NCBI RefSeq assembly: GCF_000715075.1
Contig: NC_134100.1
Span: forward strand, 25,474,609 to 25,538,608
Length of the DNA: 64,000 bases
Source: Nicotiana tabacum
Lineage: Eukaryota > Streptophyta > Magnoliopsida > Solanales > Solanaceae
Direction: 5' to 3'
Part shown: piece by piece, positions 1-9,851 of the stretch
How the letters are laid out: every line of letters starts with the position of its first letter
Numbering within the stretch: position 1 is the first letter of the stretch
Translations under genes and position numbers: made by a program
The notes under the pieces: model-generated
Told to the model about the DNA's origin: nothing
The model's input: only the letters and a program-made list of their open reading frames with translations
Database searches by the model: none

Positions 1-4
1 TATT

Positions 5-1073
5 TGTAGACATCGAAATTTCAATGGATCAAGCCTATATAAAATTTGGGCTAAATCTAAATTCAAAGCACTACTCTTGAAATTCTACGAGTCTATTAGA
101 GTTGCTTGGAGGCTACTCTATCAAAATCCTAACTTTGAGGCAACTCTACCCTAAACCTAGGTCACTCATATAAAAAGGGTTATATTTAAAAAGCATCTCA
201 AAAATAGGGATCATTTCGAATATCCTATAAACTCACGAAATACTCACAAAGAGACCAATATATGGCCGGATAATTCTTGATAATCAAATACTTTGAGAAA
301 TACGAAGATAAAGAAGAATCAAAGGGAAATAGAATTGTACTCACAATTGATTGATAAAATTACTTTATTCTTTTGTGAATGCAGTTATTTCGTCGCAAAC
401 AAATTGGCATGCTCAGTAGGATCAATTCTTCTCTTCATCCCTTTCTCTCGTAAAACGAGGTGTGCAAATTCTAAAACCAGTTGGGGGCAATGTCTCTTGT
501 TCCTTGTTCGTCAAAGTTTAGCACACATTGTTAACACAAGATCGAAGTTGCACTTCAAGTTTCGTCTTCAAATTTCGGTAAGTCTATACTCCGAAAAATC
601 TTGAAGTAGGGGGCATTTGTAGACATTGAAAATTTGTCAAATTCGTGCCTAAAAAAGTTTTGGATGAGCCCATTAGGAGTACTTGGTGGTCATTCTACCG
701 GAACCCTAATTCATGCCTATAAATAAGGCAATATATATCATTCAAAAAGGATCTCAACAATTCCATGAACTCCCGAAATATGCACAAAGATATCAAATAT
801 ACGATTTTCGAAATTCCGTAAAACTCTTGGAATATTTATTAAGAGATCAAAGACATGTCAAATATGTCTGTCTCAAAGTTCTCAAGGAGAAGCATATCAT
901 CCTACATTCGAGAAATATGCCAGTAAGGTCTTCGAATTACGGATAAAAAACCGGAGAAAAGAATCAAGGGATAAAAAAGGTTCTAACCCGTAATATTTAT
1001 CGATAAAATCTCTTTTTTCTTTATAGTTGTTTGTGATTGTAATTTTGTTTTTCTGCCAAAATTTATTGCAACA
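5..1073 (+). mobile_element. Short diverged LTR pair (TRIM-like remnant)
   Basis: Two LTR-like units both begin TGTAGACAT (5 and 618) and end in ...CAAACA (401) and ...GCAACA (1073). Between them, 404-423 reads TTGGCATGCTCAGTAGGATC, close to the common plant primer-site form TTGGCACGCCCAGTGGGA, and a polypurine run AAGTAGGGGGCA lies at 604-615 just before the second unit. The internal part is only about 216 bp, so no gag or pol fits. The flanks tatt (1-4) and tatc (1074-1077) are similar but not identical. The two LTR copies are strongly diverged, so this is either very old or a chimera of two relatives. The short ORFs inside look like chance. Confidence 0.4.
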
Positions 1074-1435
1074 TATCACTTTTGCGAGAAAGGAAATTTA
1101 GTTTTGAGTTTTCTAAGATTTGAAAAACTGATTTTGGAAATATTAAAAAATTGCAACTATTTTCTTTTAAAAACAGTTCAAAAGTTAGAAAATAACAGGG
1201 GAAAAGCCCATCCACACTTATTTAGTACGGGCTCACAGACCGGACTAATCATATCAGTCGAGCTGAGCTGCTTCCCGAGGGGAGGCATGATGGGTGTCTC
1301 CCTAGGTGGGCCTATCAAATTCAATTTCGGCTCATGTAGAGTATTAGCTGCCCAATTGCTAACTGAACTGCACTAGGATTAGTACAATCAAGGCCTAGTA
1401 GAAGATTTAAGGCCCAGAACCTGCCTTACATATTG
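1074..1435. other. Unassigned spacer
   Basis: AT-rich with a short GC-richer part around 1200-1400. No coding, RNA or repeat signal recognised. Confidence 0.4.
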
Positions 1436-1797
1436 TAAAAATAGCACGGGCTAGCCAGTTTTCGTACTGGTCATTCAAAAATAGTCAGTTTTTGCTAAGT
1501 CATTGAAAAAGGTTACTATTTTGCTGCAACACGGAAAGTTCCAGCATAATATACTGGAGATCGGTGCACCTGTGTATGAACTTCCAGCATATTATGCTGG
1601 AACTCCAACACGCGGAAAGTTCCAGTATCGATGCTCCAATCTCCAGTATATTATGCTAGACCGGTATATTATACTGAAACTCCAGTATATTATACTGGAG
1701 TATTTTTCCAGATTTTGAACAGTGTTTTTATTCAGATTTATTTTTATATAAAAAATAACTAAATTTCGATTACTTTCGAAAGTGAAGCTATTTTTGA
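1436..1797. repeat. Palindrome-rich MITE-like repeat
   Basis: The ends carry a short inverted AAAAATAGC (about 1438 and, reversed, about 1788). Inside, 1540-1715 holds at least five short palindromes of the type CCAGCATATTATGCTGG or CCAGTATATTATACTGG, some nested. It has no coding capacity. The end points are approximate and no clear target duplication is visible. I infer a non-autonomous DNA element from the structure alone. Confidence 0.4.
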
Positions 1798-3485
1798 AAT
1801 TCCACTTGTAAATCTTGTTATTTTTGAATTCTCCCTTACATATTCTCTTGTACCACGTTCATATAACTTCCGTAGCTTCTAGAAAGAACGAAACTCATGA
1901 TATTACAAAAGCATGCATCTAAAGCTAACCAAATTTAAATGGATTTAAATGAGAAGTATGTATTTGCATTCAAATGTACACATATAAATTAATACCAATA
2001 ACTACTTTTGCTGAGTGGATTTTATTGGATATGGAAAGAACTATGAAAAAGCCTTTAGAGGCAACAATTGTGGTTGGAGTAGACTTGAGCAATAGCGCTT
2101 GACTGTCAATATATGTGTGCGCGTTCGAGTGCAGACGCATGATTATATATGTGTGTATTTGTACTAAGTATGTGTATCCAATCAATAGTCGGATGTTGGT
2201 GTTATGGCTTACTGATATTGCTTTTTTCTCAATTTTTCTTGAGTCAAGGTTATATCGGAAACAATTTTTCTACCTTCTAAAGGTAGGGGTAAAGATGCAT
2301 GCATTCTGATTACTACCTTCATTAGACCTCACTCGTGTGATTACACTGAATTTGTAGTTGTTATTGTTGTTTCAAAAAGTTGTAGTGAAAAGAACATTAG
2401 ATCTCGTTATAGAAAAAACTGAATGGCGTCCGGTAATATTTCTAACTTGAAAAGTGCCAAAAACTCAAGATTTACTTAAGCCAAAGGTTATGGGTGGCTA
2501 TTACTTCTATAATTAAGTGTATGTAGGATTTTTGTCAATCTTCAATGACAGTTTCAGGTTTTCAAATATATATCCTGTTGTCGCCGAAGCTTCAATGAAG
2601 AAAATGTTACACTATAATATGCTTTGTTGTGGTTGTGGATAAGGACGCCAACAAGAAAAGATAAAGGGTATTAAAGAAACTTTATTGTTTATTTTAAAAA
2701 AAAAAAGATGTTTAAGATTCGGAAGAAGAAAGTAAATATATCACAGATGCATGATGTGATAAAGAAAAGCATTTCTACTTTGACACCAAATCACTGAGTG
2801 ATATTGATATCAAGGAAAGTTGGTGTGGTTTACTATAACACTTCTGCTCTATTATAGTGTGATGAAATCACATTGATAGATGTGGTAAACAAAATCAATG
2901 TACAAAAATTTCGTCGTCTTATCGTATAACTGTCGCACGAATAACAGGATAGTCGTCTTGGGAGGGATTCCAAATGACCGTACTGAAAAATTCTACAATA
3001 TACTCCGTAACCGTAATGCAACAGTGATTATTGATTCAGTAGAGTCTATTCAACAGTTCAAGTCAAATTTTGGGAATCATGTGTCAATATGCCTACTGAT
3101 TAATGTAATTAATACGTTTTGTTTCCGGAATAGAGGGCTGAGGAGGTTGTGAATCTCACATAATTTTGGCAATTATTTTTTACCGTATCTTTATGGATTT
3201 TTGAGTTTAAGTTCTATGTATTAATGACGTTAAAATTATTTATAAAATTATTAAAAATAATTACACATAACTTTATTTAATAGTATTAGTTAATAACCTA
3301 GAACAAATGGTAAATAATAGTATGATATAACAAGTTAAATTATCTTCTAAACAGTGAAAGAATCCTAGTTCATTCCGTTTCATCCACATCTACTTAAGGA
3401 GACCAAAAACAATTTTTAAGTATGTATAGTACTTGAGGTCTTATAATTACCAGTTGGAACGGTGTTATTGGAGTTCATGGCAAAT
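1798..3485. other. AT-rich intergenic DNA
   Basis: No recognisable gene. It has short ORFs below 85 codons (for example 2898-3152) that match no family I know, a poly-A-like run near 2693-2706, and a short interrupted inverted repeat around 2832-2862. Nothing can be assigned. Confidence 0.4.
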
Positions 3486-3489
3486 GTAA

Positions 3490-4319
3490 TGTCATGGCCT
3501 GCTTTCCAGACATGCCCCATGACCTCTTGGCCGCGCCCCATGGCGGCCTAGCAAGCCTCACAATGCCTAGCGCCATGGTCGGCCCCGTGGTCTTGGCTGC
3601 GCCAAGTGACAAGCGCGCATGCGCCTCTGTCGCCCCACCGATGCCTCTCGCCAGCGCCCAGGGGCTGGCCAATGACAACAGCGTCGAGCGCCCTGATAAT
3701 GCCGCGCGCGCAGATCCTGATGCCTCGCCAGCGCCCAGCTGCAGGCCCATTCCAGCAGCGCCTCGCGCACAGACCCTGATGCCAAGCACCAGCGCCCAGC
3801 CTCAGGCCAGCACATCAAGTGTCGCGCGCGCCCACAACAACGCGCGTGCAGACCCTGACCCGCAAGACAAACTTGCTGCCATCGGACTTAGTTTTACCTT
3901 GTAATAATCTAAGTCCTTTTCATTGTAATCATAGGCTAGTTTTCATCATTTTCATTTCAGTGTGCTTCTACAGCTTTATTAGGGCTTGTCATGTAATGTT
4001 GGTTTATTTTTTTTAAGCATTATTAAGGGGGACCAAACAATCAAACATTTTCAAGCAAGCATTTTCTGGTATCTCTCCCCCTCGACACTGCATCATTGTA
4101 ATCATCATTTTCAGTCATCAATAAAATCATCATCATCATTCAAAACCCAATTCTCTCTCAGCTTCCGCAATTGCTCATAACATTGGTTTTCCCGCACGGC
4201 ACTGACAATCTAGTCTAGCGTGCGGAGGGGACCTTATTGGCGGACAGCAACCGCACTGACATCGGTTGCTTAGCCTTTCGTTGCCCTTCCAAAGAACATC
4301 AGGAAGGCGTTGCGTAACA
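3490..4319 (+). repeat. 5' LTR of element E
   Basis: Starts TGTCATGGCC and ends GCGTTGCGTAACA; exactly the same length as the copy at 7301-8130. The first 400 bp are strikingly GC-rich with repeated GCGCGC runs. The rest is AT-rich with ATCATCATCATC near 4125. The long GC-rich ORF at 3494-3904 has no domain and is probably chance. Confidence 0.93.
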
Positions 4320-4321
4320 GT

Positions 4322-4334
4322 TGGTATTAGAGCC
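4322..4334 (+). other. Primer-binding site of element E
   Basis: TGGTATTAGAGCC lies 2 nt after the LTR and differs by one base from TGGTATCAGAGCC, the complement of the 3' end of initiator Met tRNA used by many plant LTR elements. Confidence 0.85.
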
Positions 4335-4387
4335 TAGACTCGACATCGGATGAGGGAACACATTTTCCATCATCACCATTTCTGACC

Positions 4388-4627
4388 ATGGTGAATCATG
4401 GGGAGCGTCTAGCATCCCTAGAAGAGACGGTTGACCGATTACGACCCATCGTGGATACAGTGCCTGATCAAAACAATAACCTAGTGCAAAGATTGGACGA
4501 CCTGGACCGCCGAATGCGGCATGCGGAAAATGACATTGCAAACATCAGTCGTGACTCCGACGAGGACCGACAAACGGCAGCCATTGAAACTGCCAATATT
4601 CATGGCAAATTTGAGGACCTCCAATAG
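4388..4627 (+). pseudogene. Gag N-terminal segment of element E, closed by an in-frame TAG
   Basis: A 79-codon ORF with heptad-like Leu/Ile spacing (coiled-coil-like), starting at the first ATG after the primer site. It is in the same frame as the long ORF at 4682. Only the TAG at 4625-4627 separates them, and the codons between (4628-4681) are open. I infer one original gag reading frame broken by a nonsense change, probably CAG to TAG. The following bases GAGCGT do not match the strong CARYYA readthrough context, so programmed readthrough is less likely. Confidence 0.7.
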
Positions 4628-4681
4628 GAGCGTGCCGACGATTTAGCCCATCAGCAACAAGAGGCAGACAGACTAACTGTC

Positions 4682-7264
4682 ATGCAACAAACCATAGATG
4701 ACTTGACAGACAAGCTCAATGTTGTCAATGCTGCCTTACAGAGCCTACTTCGAGAAGGCGACAACCACATCAGGGGTGCAGCAAACCTCACCCCCATTCC
4801 ACAAAAGCTTAAGATACCGGAACCAAAGCCATACGACGGATCCCGGGATGCTAAAGAAGTGGAAAACTTCATCTTCGACATCGAACAATACTTCGATGCC
4901 GTGGTCCATTTGGAGGAATCCAAAAAGGTAGCGACTGCTGCCATGTATCTTCAGGGCGATGCCAAACTTTGGTGGCGGGTCAAATACGAAGCCATCAAGG
5001 CCAGTGAAGATACTCTCCAGACATGGGATGAATTGAAGGTAGCCATACGCCTGCAGTTCTTCCCCGAAAATGTGGAATACAATGCAAGGAGAAAGCTACG
5101 GGAACTCCGCCACACCAGATCAGTGCGGGAGTACGTGCGCAAATTCTCCGCACTCATGCTAAACATACGCGACATAGGGGACAAAGACAAACTCTTCGCA
5201 TTCATAGAAGGTTTGAAACCTCATGCCCGTATGGAACTACAAAGACAACAGGTACACACCGTGCCCAAGGCCATTCAAGCTGCAGAATGCCTTGGCGATT
5301 ATCATTTGGGAACTCAGAACGACAGGCCCCAGCCGTCTGTCCGAGGGGGATTCAACGGGAACCATCCCAGCAATGGTGGCCCAAGCAAAAGTGGGGGAGA
5401 TCGGAGTGCATCCAAAACTAAGACTCCTCCCTCCAACAGCAACAGTGCTGCATTCATCAACAACAATCAGGGGAGAAAGCCTCCCTCAGAATGCCGTCAT
5501 TGCGGCAGGGCACATTGGAACAATGAATGCCCAAACATCAAGGTCAATGCTCATCAGGCTGTCGAGGATGAGTCAGACACATCAGACACAACAGAAGATG
5601 ACCAGGTAGGCGCCTTCAATGCAATTGTTGGTTCTATCCCACATGCCTTAGCGGGGACCAGTGCATGTCCTCCTAAGAAAACATCAGTCCCAATCACCAA
5701 GAAAGGCAAGGAAAAGATGGACGAGAGGCCTCCTAAACAAGCGAGGACCCTAATGTTCGTCGAATTGAAAGTGAACGGCAAGCCCCTTCACGCATTGATA
5801 GACACGGGTGCCACCCATAACTACTTGTCATCAACGCAAGTAGAGCGCCTAGGTCTTGTTGTACAAAAGAGCAAAGGCCGCGTCAAGGCTATCAACTCAC
5901 CACCTCAGACATTGGGTGGAACAGCTACAAATGTCCCAGTGAAACTTGGCCCATACAAAGGAAGCATCGACCTGCGCATCGCAATCATAGATGACTTCGA
6001 CATCATAGTGGGTTTGGAGTTCATGAGGCAAACCAACACCATACCGGTACCATATGCCAACATGCTCCTGATGATGGGAGAAAAAGGGGCCAAGCCCTGC
6101 ACCATACCATGCTTTCCCATAAAGATGGCCGCTGAAAACATCTCGGCCATGCAGTTGGAGAAGGTAGTCGACAGACATGAACCCCTGGTTCCGACTACCC
6201 TTCGCAGCAACAATCAGCCATCATGTCATCGGCCTCAAAAGACTGGTGACGCTCCTCATCGTGTGAAGACTTGTCAGCCATGCCACAAGGACAAGTCGGA
6301 TCACTCATCACCGATGGGACCCTCGCAGCCATTACATGTTCCTCAGAGACCACGAGAAAGTGTTTCCCTCAGATTCATCACCGGATTGCCCCAAGTCGGC
6401 AATTTTGCATCCATCATGGTTGTCATAGATCAGTTCTCAAACTATGCAACTTTCATAGCAGCCCCGCAAAATGCATCAGCAGAAGATACAGCTCGACTCT
6501 TCTTCTCGCACATTGTCAAACATTGGGGCCTGCCCAAAGACATTGTTAGTAGGCGCGACTCACGCTTCACTAGCAACTTTTGGACCCATCTCTTCAGGTG
6601 CTTTGGGTCAACATTGAGTCACAACTCAGACATCCATCCACCATCGGATGGCCAGACAGACCGGTTCGATGACATGCTGGAGGAATATCTCCGCAACTTC
6701 GCAACCGGATCACATAAGCATTGGGTGAAGTTCCTGGATGCTGCTCAACTGTGTTTCAATTCTCAAAAGAGCCATCATACAAACAAAAGCCCTTTTGAAA
6801 TTGTTACCGGACAACAACCGCTTCTCTCGCAAACGGTGAGTGCATCAACCATGCCGAAATCTCCTCGAGCTGCCAACTTCTCGAGCGAATGGGAGCGCAA
6901 CATGGGGATAGTGCGGAGCTATCTCATCAAAGACCAAGAGAGGGCAAAAAGGTTCACCGAACAAAAGCTTTGCTTTGCCCAACATCAACCAGGGGACAAA
7001 GTAATGCTATGCATCCCAAAGCGGTACTTGTTTGCAGAAAGGACCCATGACCCTCGCCTACAACAAAATACATCGGGCCCCTGCCCATTGAAAAACGCAT
7101 TGGGAAGTCCACATACCAGGTCCATCCTGGTGGAAGATCCATCCAGTCTTCCATGTCAGCCGCATGAAATCATTGCGTCGCTACAACAACAAGCTCACAG
7201 AACAGAGGGGTGCAGACCTCCCATCCAACAACCATCAGAAACATCATCATCATCATCATCATAA
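4682..7264 (+). CDS. Gag-protease-integrase polyprotein of element E lacking RT and RNase H
   Basis: One 860-codon ORF. Residues about 44-205 are a retrotransposon gag domain. A CCHC knuckle CRHCGRAHWNNEC lies near 271-283, and an aspartic protease with ALIDTGATHNYLS near 370-382. The sequence then jumps to the second half of the integrase zinc domain (CQPCHKDK near 530) and the integrase core: Asp in VVIDQFS (~582) and Asp in SRRDSRF (~626). At ~662 GQTDRF has Asp where the catalytic Glu of DD35E is expected. About 700 residues covering RT, RNase H and the start of integrase are missing, yet the frame stays open. After about 7065 the match to the integrase C-terminus continues in a second and then, from about 7128, a third frame, so the C-terminal 60 residues are frameshifted. 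The polyprotein may supply Gag. Catalytic integrase activity is doubtful. Confidence 0.85.
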   Translation: MQQTIDDLTDKLNVVNAALQSLLREGDNHIRGAANLTPIPQKLKIPEPKPYDGSRDAKEVENFIFDIEQYFDAVVHLEESKKVATAAMYLQGDAKLWWRVKYEAIKASEDTLQTWDELKVAIRLQFFPENVEYNARRKLRELRHTRSVREYVRKFSALMLNIRDIGDKDKLFAFIEGLKPHARMELQRQQVHTVPKAIQAAECLGDYHLGTQNDRPQPSVRGGFNGNHPSNGGPSKSGGDRSASKTKTPPSNSNSAAFINNNQGRKPPSECRHCGRAHWNNECPNIKVNAHQAVEDESDTSDTTEDDQVGAFNAIVGSIPHALAGTSACPPKKTSVPITKKGKEKMDERPPKQARTLMFVELKVNGKPLHALIDTGATHNYLSSTQVERLGLVVQKSKGRVKAINSPPQTLGGTATNVPVKLGPYKGSIDLRIAIIDDFDIIVGLEFMRQTNTIPVPYANMLLMMGEKGAKPCTIPCFPIKMAAENISAMQLEKVVDRHEPLVPTTLRSNNQPSCHRPQKTGDAPHRVKTCQPCHKDKSDHSSPMGPSQPLHVPQRPRESVSLRFITGLPQVGNFASIMVVIDQFSNYATFIAAPQNASAEDTARLFFSHIVKHWGLPKDIVSRRDSRFTSNFWTHLFRCFGSTLSHNSDIHPPSDGQTDRFDDMLEEYLRNFATGSHKHWVKFLDAAQLCFNSQKSHHTNKSPFEIVTGQQPLLSQTVSASTMPKSPRAANFSSEWERNMGIVRSYLIKDQERAKRFTEQKLCFAQHQPGDKVMLCIPKRYLFAERTHDPRLQQNTSGPCPLKNALGSPHTRSILVEDPSSLPCQPHEIIASLQQQAHRTEGCRPPIQQPSETSSSSSS

Positions 7265-7287
7265 GGCTCCGAGGACGGCGCCAACTC

Positions 7288-7300
7288 AGGTGGGGGAGAA
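7288..7300 (+). other. Polypurine tract of element E
   Basis: AGGTGGGGGAGAA lies directly against the TGTCATGG start of the 3' LTR, the expected plus-strand primer position. Confidence 0.85.
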
Positions 7301-8130
7301 TGTCATGGGCTGCTTTCCAGACATGCCCCATGACCCCTTGGTCGCGCCCCATGGCGGCCTAGCAAGCCTCACAATGCCTAGCGCCATGGTCGGCCCCGTG
7401 GTCTTGGCTGCGCCAAGTGACAAACGCGCATGCGCCTCTGTCGCCCCACCGATGCCTCTCGCCAGCGCCCAAGGGCTGGCCAATGACAACAGCGCCGCGC
7501 GCCCTGACAATGCCGCGCGCGCAGATCCTGATGCCTCGCCAGCACCCAGCTGCAGGCCCATTCCAGCAGTGCCTCGTGCACAGACCCTGATGCCAAGCAC
7601 CAGCGCCCAGCCTCAGGCCAGCACATCAAGTGTCACGCGCGCCCACAGTAACGCGCGCGCAGACCCTGACCCGCAAGACAAACTTGCTGCCATCAGACTT
7701 AGTTTTACCTTGTAATAATCTAAGTCCTTTTCATTGTAATCATAGGCTAGTTTTCATCATTTTCATTTCAGTGTGCTTCTACAGCTTTATTAGGGCTAGT
7801 CATGTAATGTTGGTTTATTTTTTTTAAGCATTATTAAGGGGGACCAAACAATCAAACATTTTCAAGCAAGCATTTTCTGGTGTCTCTCCCCCTCGACACC
7901 GCATCATTGTAATCATCATTTTCAGTCATCAATAAAATCATCATCATCATTCAAAACCCAATTCTCTCTCAGCTTCCGCAATTGCTCATAACATTGGTTT
8001 TCCCGCACGGCACTGACAATCTAGTCTAGCGTGCGGAGGGGACCTCATTGGCGGACAACAACCGCACTGATATCGGTTACTTAGCCTTACGTTGCCCTTC
8101 CAAAGAACATCAGGAAGGCGTTGCGTAACA
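7301..8130 (+). repeat. 3' LTR of element E
   Basis: 830-bp copy of 3490-4319, ending TTGCGTAACA and followed by the GTAA target duplication. Most differences from the 5' copy are transitions, several at CpG sites in the GC-rich first half. Confidence 0.93.
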
Positions 8131-8288
8131 GTAATAATGTCAAGGTTAGTTGGAGATGATGATGACAATTAACATGATAATTGTTGACACAATACATATT
8201 AAGTATATTAACAATGCGACTTAATCATACTGCATTAATTGGCCCTCATTGATGTATGCTCAGCAATGACGCATTGATACATTCCTAA

Positions 8289-8347
8289 GAGAGAGGACAC
8301 TGAACACTAACAATTGTTAAATGAGAGAGGACACTGAACACTAACAA
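8289..8347. repeat. 25-bp direct repeat abutting a MITE
   Basis: The same 25 bp (starting GAGAGAGGACACTGAACA) occurs at 8289-8313 and 8323-8347, separated by TTGTTAAAT. The second copy ends exactly where the MITE inverted terminus begins. Confidence 0.75.
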
Positions 8348-8808
8348 CTTGTTTGGAAGGGTGTTACCTATTATATTGTAACGTATAGTTACTTTAAATA
8401 TAATATTTATTTTGAGTATTACTTAAATTTTATTGTATCATCTCATTAAATTCATTATTACGTAACGATAAAAAGTGATACTTTATATAATAACCGATTT
8501 AGTGTGGTCGCGTCGTCACCTGTTACCTTTTTTTCTTTTTAAATCTCATCTTGCCTTTCCTTATTATTAAATAATCCTATTTTATCATTTATCATACCTT
8601 TCTTATATAATTATTCTACGTCGTACCCCACTTTTTTTTTTGATAATATTGCAAGTTTATTTTTCATATTACTGGTATATGACATTATAAAACGAAGACA
8701 AACAATACAATATATTCAAACATTGTATACAACAAAATATTACAGTACAATACAATAAAATACGATATGATATATTATGAAACGATAAATAACAACCATC
8801 CAAGCAAG
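8348..8808. mobile_element. MITE with CTTGTTTGGA-type terminal inverted repeats
   Basis: The left end CTTGTTTGGAAGGGTGTTAC and the reversed right end CTTGCTTGGATGGTTGTTAT match over about 24 bp with five differences. The 461-bp body is very AT-rich and non-coding. This terminus (TTGTTTGGATGGTTGTTAC type) is, from general knowledge, a frequent Solanaceae repeat end. I could not identify the target duplication, so the superfamily is left open. Confidence 0.65.
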
Positions 8809-9161
8809 CTGTAAGGAGCGGTTTAATACTTATACTAATTATGCGAAAGAATAATTAGTTAATGAATATAAATCTTTTGGGTGTGAATAATAGTTAATAC
8901 AGAGAATACTATATTATATAGGGCAGGGGTGGAAGACCTGAGGTAGTAAATAATATGCAGGTTCAACGGAATCCAATAGCTTTGCTCCAAATTTTGTATA
9001 TGCTGACGAAATTAATTTCATGACTCATTACTACTAGCATTTGAGAATCTAAAATATTCAGAACTAAGATTCAAATCCTGACTCCATCATTGATATAAGG
9101 AATACCTACTTTAAGATCATTTAAAAAAAAAAAGTTTATTCATATATTGCTAACATCTACT
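8809..9161. other. AT-rich spacer
   Basis: No gene or RNA signal. It is ordinary AT-rich sequence up to the start of the LTR of element C. Confidence 0.4.
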
Positions 9162-9752
9162 TGTATAGGGTAAAATATGTTTATATTAAATGCTCATATG
9201 ATGAAGCGACACGTGAAGCCGAAGACAGAAGGCAATCAGGTCTGAAGGCAACAATCTCGTTGGTTCCCGAAAGGAATGATGTTCATGAAGGCAGAATAAA
9301 TGGCTGCCACCCGGTATCATTTAATAAAAAATATTCTAAAGCATTAAGTACATAATCCGTTACAGAGAATGTAGCATTCACTGCCTACCCTTATACACTC
9401 TTTACTGACCCTCATAATTGTCATTTCAGAGGGGCTTGATCCAGAGATCTTGTTTCCTAGGTGCAATTACAAATAGAGAACTCAACAACCGTTGTAAAGG
9501 GGCAAGAATTTTATGACAAACTTATATTATACATTGTTTAAAGCTCAGCAATATTTTATCTTCTTGCTTATTAATATTGTTATTGCTGCCTACGGAAGCT
9601 TTGCTTCCGAAAATAGGATTTCAACTGTCTTATCTTGGTTTCAACGTTAAGTCTTATATTCTTGTTTAATTTATTCATTATTTTTGGGATCAAATCGATT
9701 CTCTTGTCAATAAACCAGTATAAATTCAACTGTACCATTTTACGGGTAAACA
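9162..9752 (+). repeat. 5' LTR of element C
   Basis: Begins TGTATAGGGTAAAATATG and ends TTACGGGTAAACA, immediately before a primer-binding site. With no second copy in the window, the start is inferred from the TG rule and a remembered family terminus; the end is firm. Confidence 0.6.
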
Positions 9753-9755
9753 GTT

Positions 9756-9770
9756 TGGCGCCCACCGTGG
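9756..9770 (+). other. Primer-binding site of element C (tRNA-Lys type)
   Basis: TGGCGCCCACCGTGG is complementary to the 3' end of plant tRNA-Lys (...CCACGGTGGGCGCCA), a primer common in plant gypsy elements. It starts 3 nt after the LTR. Confidence 0.85.
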
Positions 9771-9851
9771 AGCTTAGACAGTTGTCTAATTGAGTTGATC
9801 CTTGAATCTAGTACTAACATGATCCTTTGTTCTTAGCAAAAATCATAGAAA

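Larger units (their letters stand above)
3490..8130 (+). mobile_element. Element E: complete but RT-less Ty3/gypsy LTR retrotransposon
   Basis: Two 830-bp LTRs (TG...CA) bound a 2981-bp internal region. GTAA flanks both sides (3486-3489 and 8131-8134), a 4-bp target duplication, or 5 bp if the shared T is counted. The order is LTR, initiator-Met-type primer site, gag, zinc knuckle, protease, integrase, polypurine tract, LTR. Reverse transcriptase and RNase H are absent, so the element cannot copy itself and would need enzyme from a relative. By eye the LTRs differ at about 26 of 830 sites, mostly C/T and G/A, so the insertion is fairly young. A total of 4.6 kb is short for an autonomous gypsy element. 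Confidence 0.92.

Noticed and set aside
2898..3152. 84-codon ORF in the intergenic part
   Set aside because: No domain, no context, AT-rich; cannot be told from chance.
3494..3904. 136-codon GC-rich ORF in the E LTR
   Set aside because: Ala/Pro-rich low-complexity translation with equally long ORFs in the other frames; explained by GC-rich LTR DNA.
4625..4627. Programmed readthrough of the TAG in E gag
   Set aside because: The downstream GAGCGT does not match CARYYA; a simple nonsense change is more likely.
7164..7715. 183-codon ORF across the E integrase tail and LTR
   Set aside because: Its first ~15 codons are the out-of-frame integrase C-terminus; the rest is LTR.
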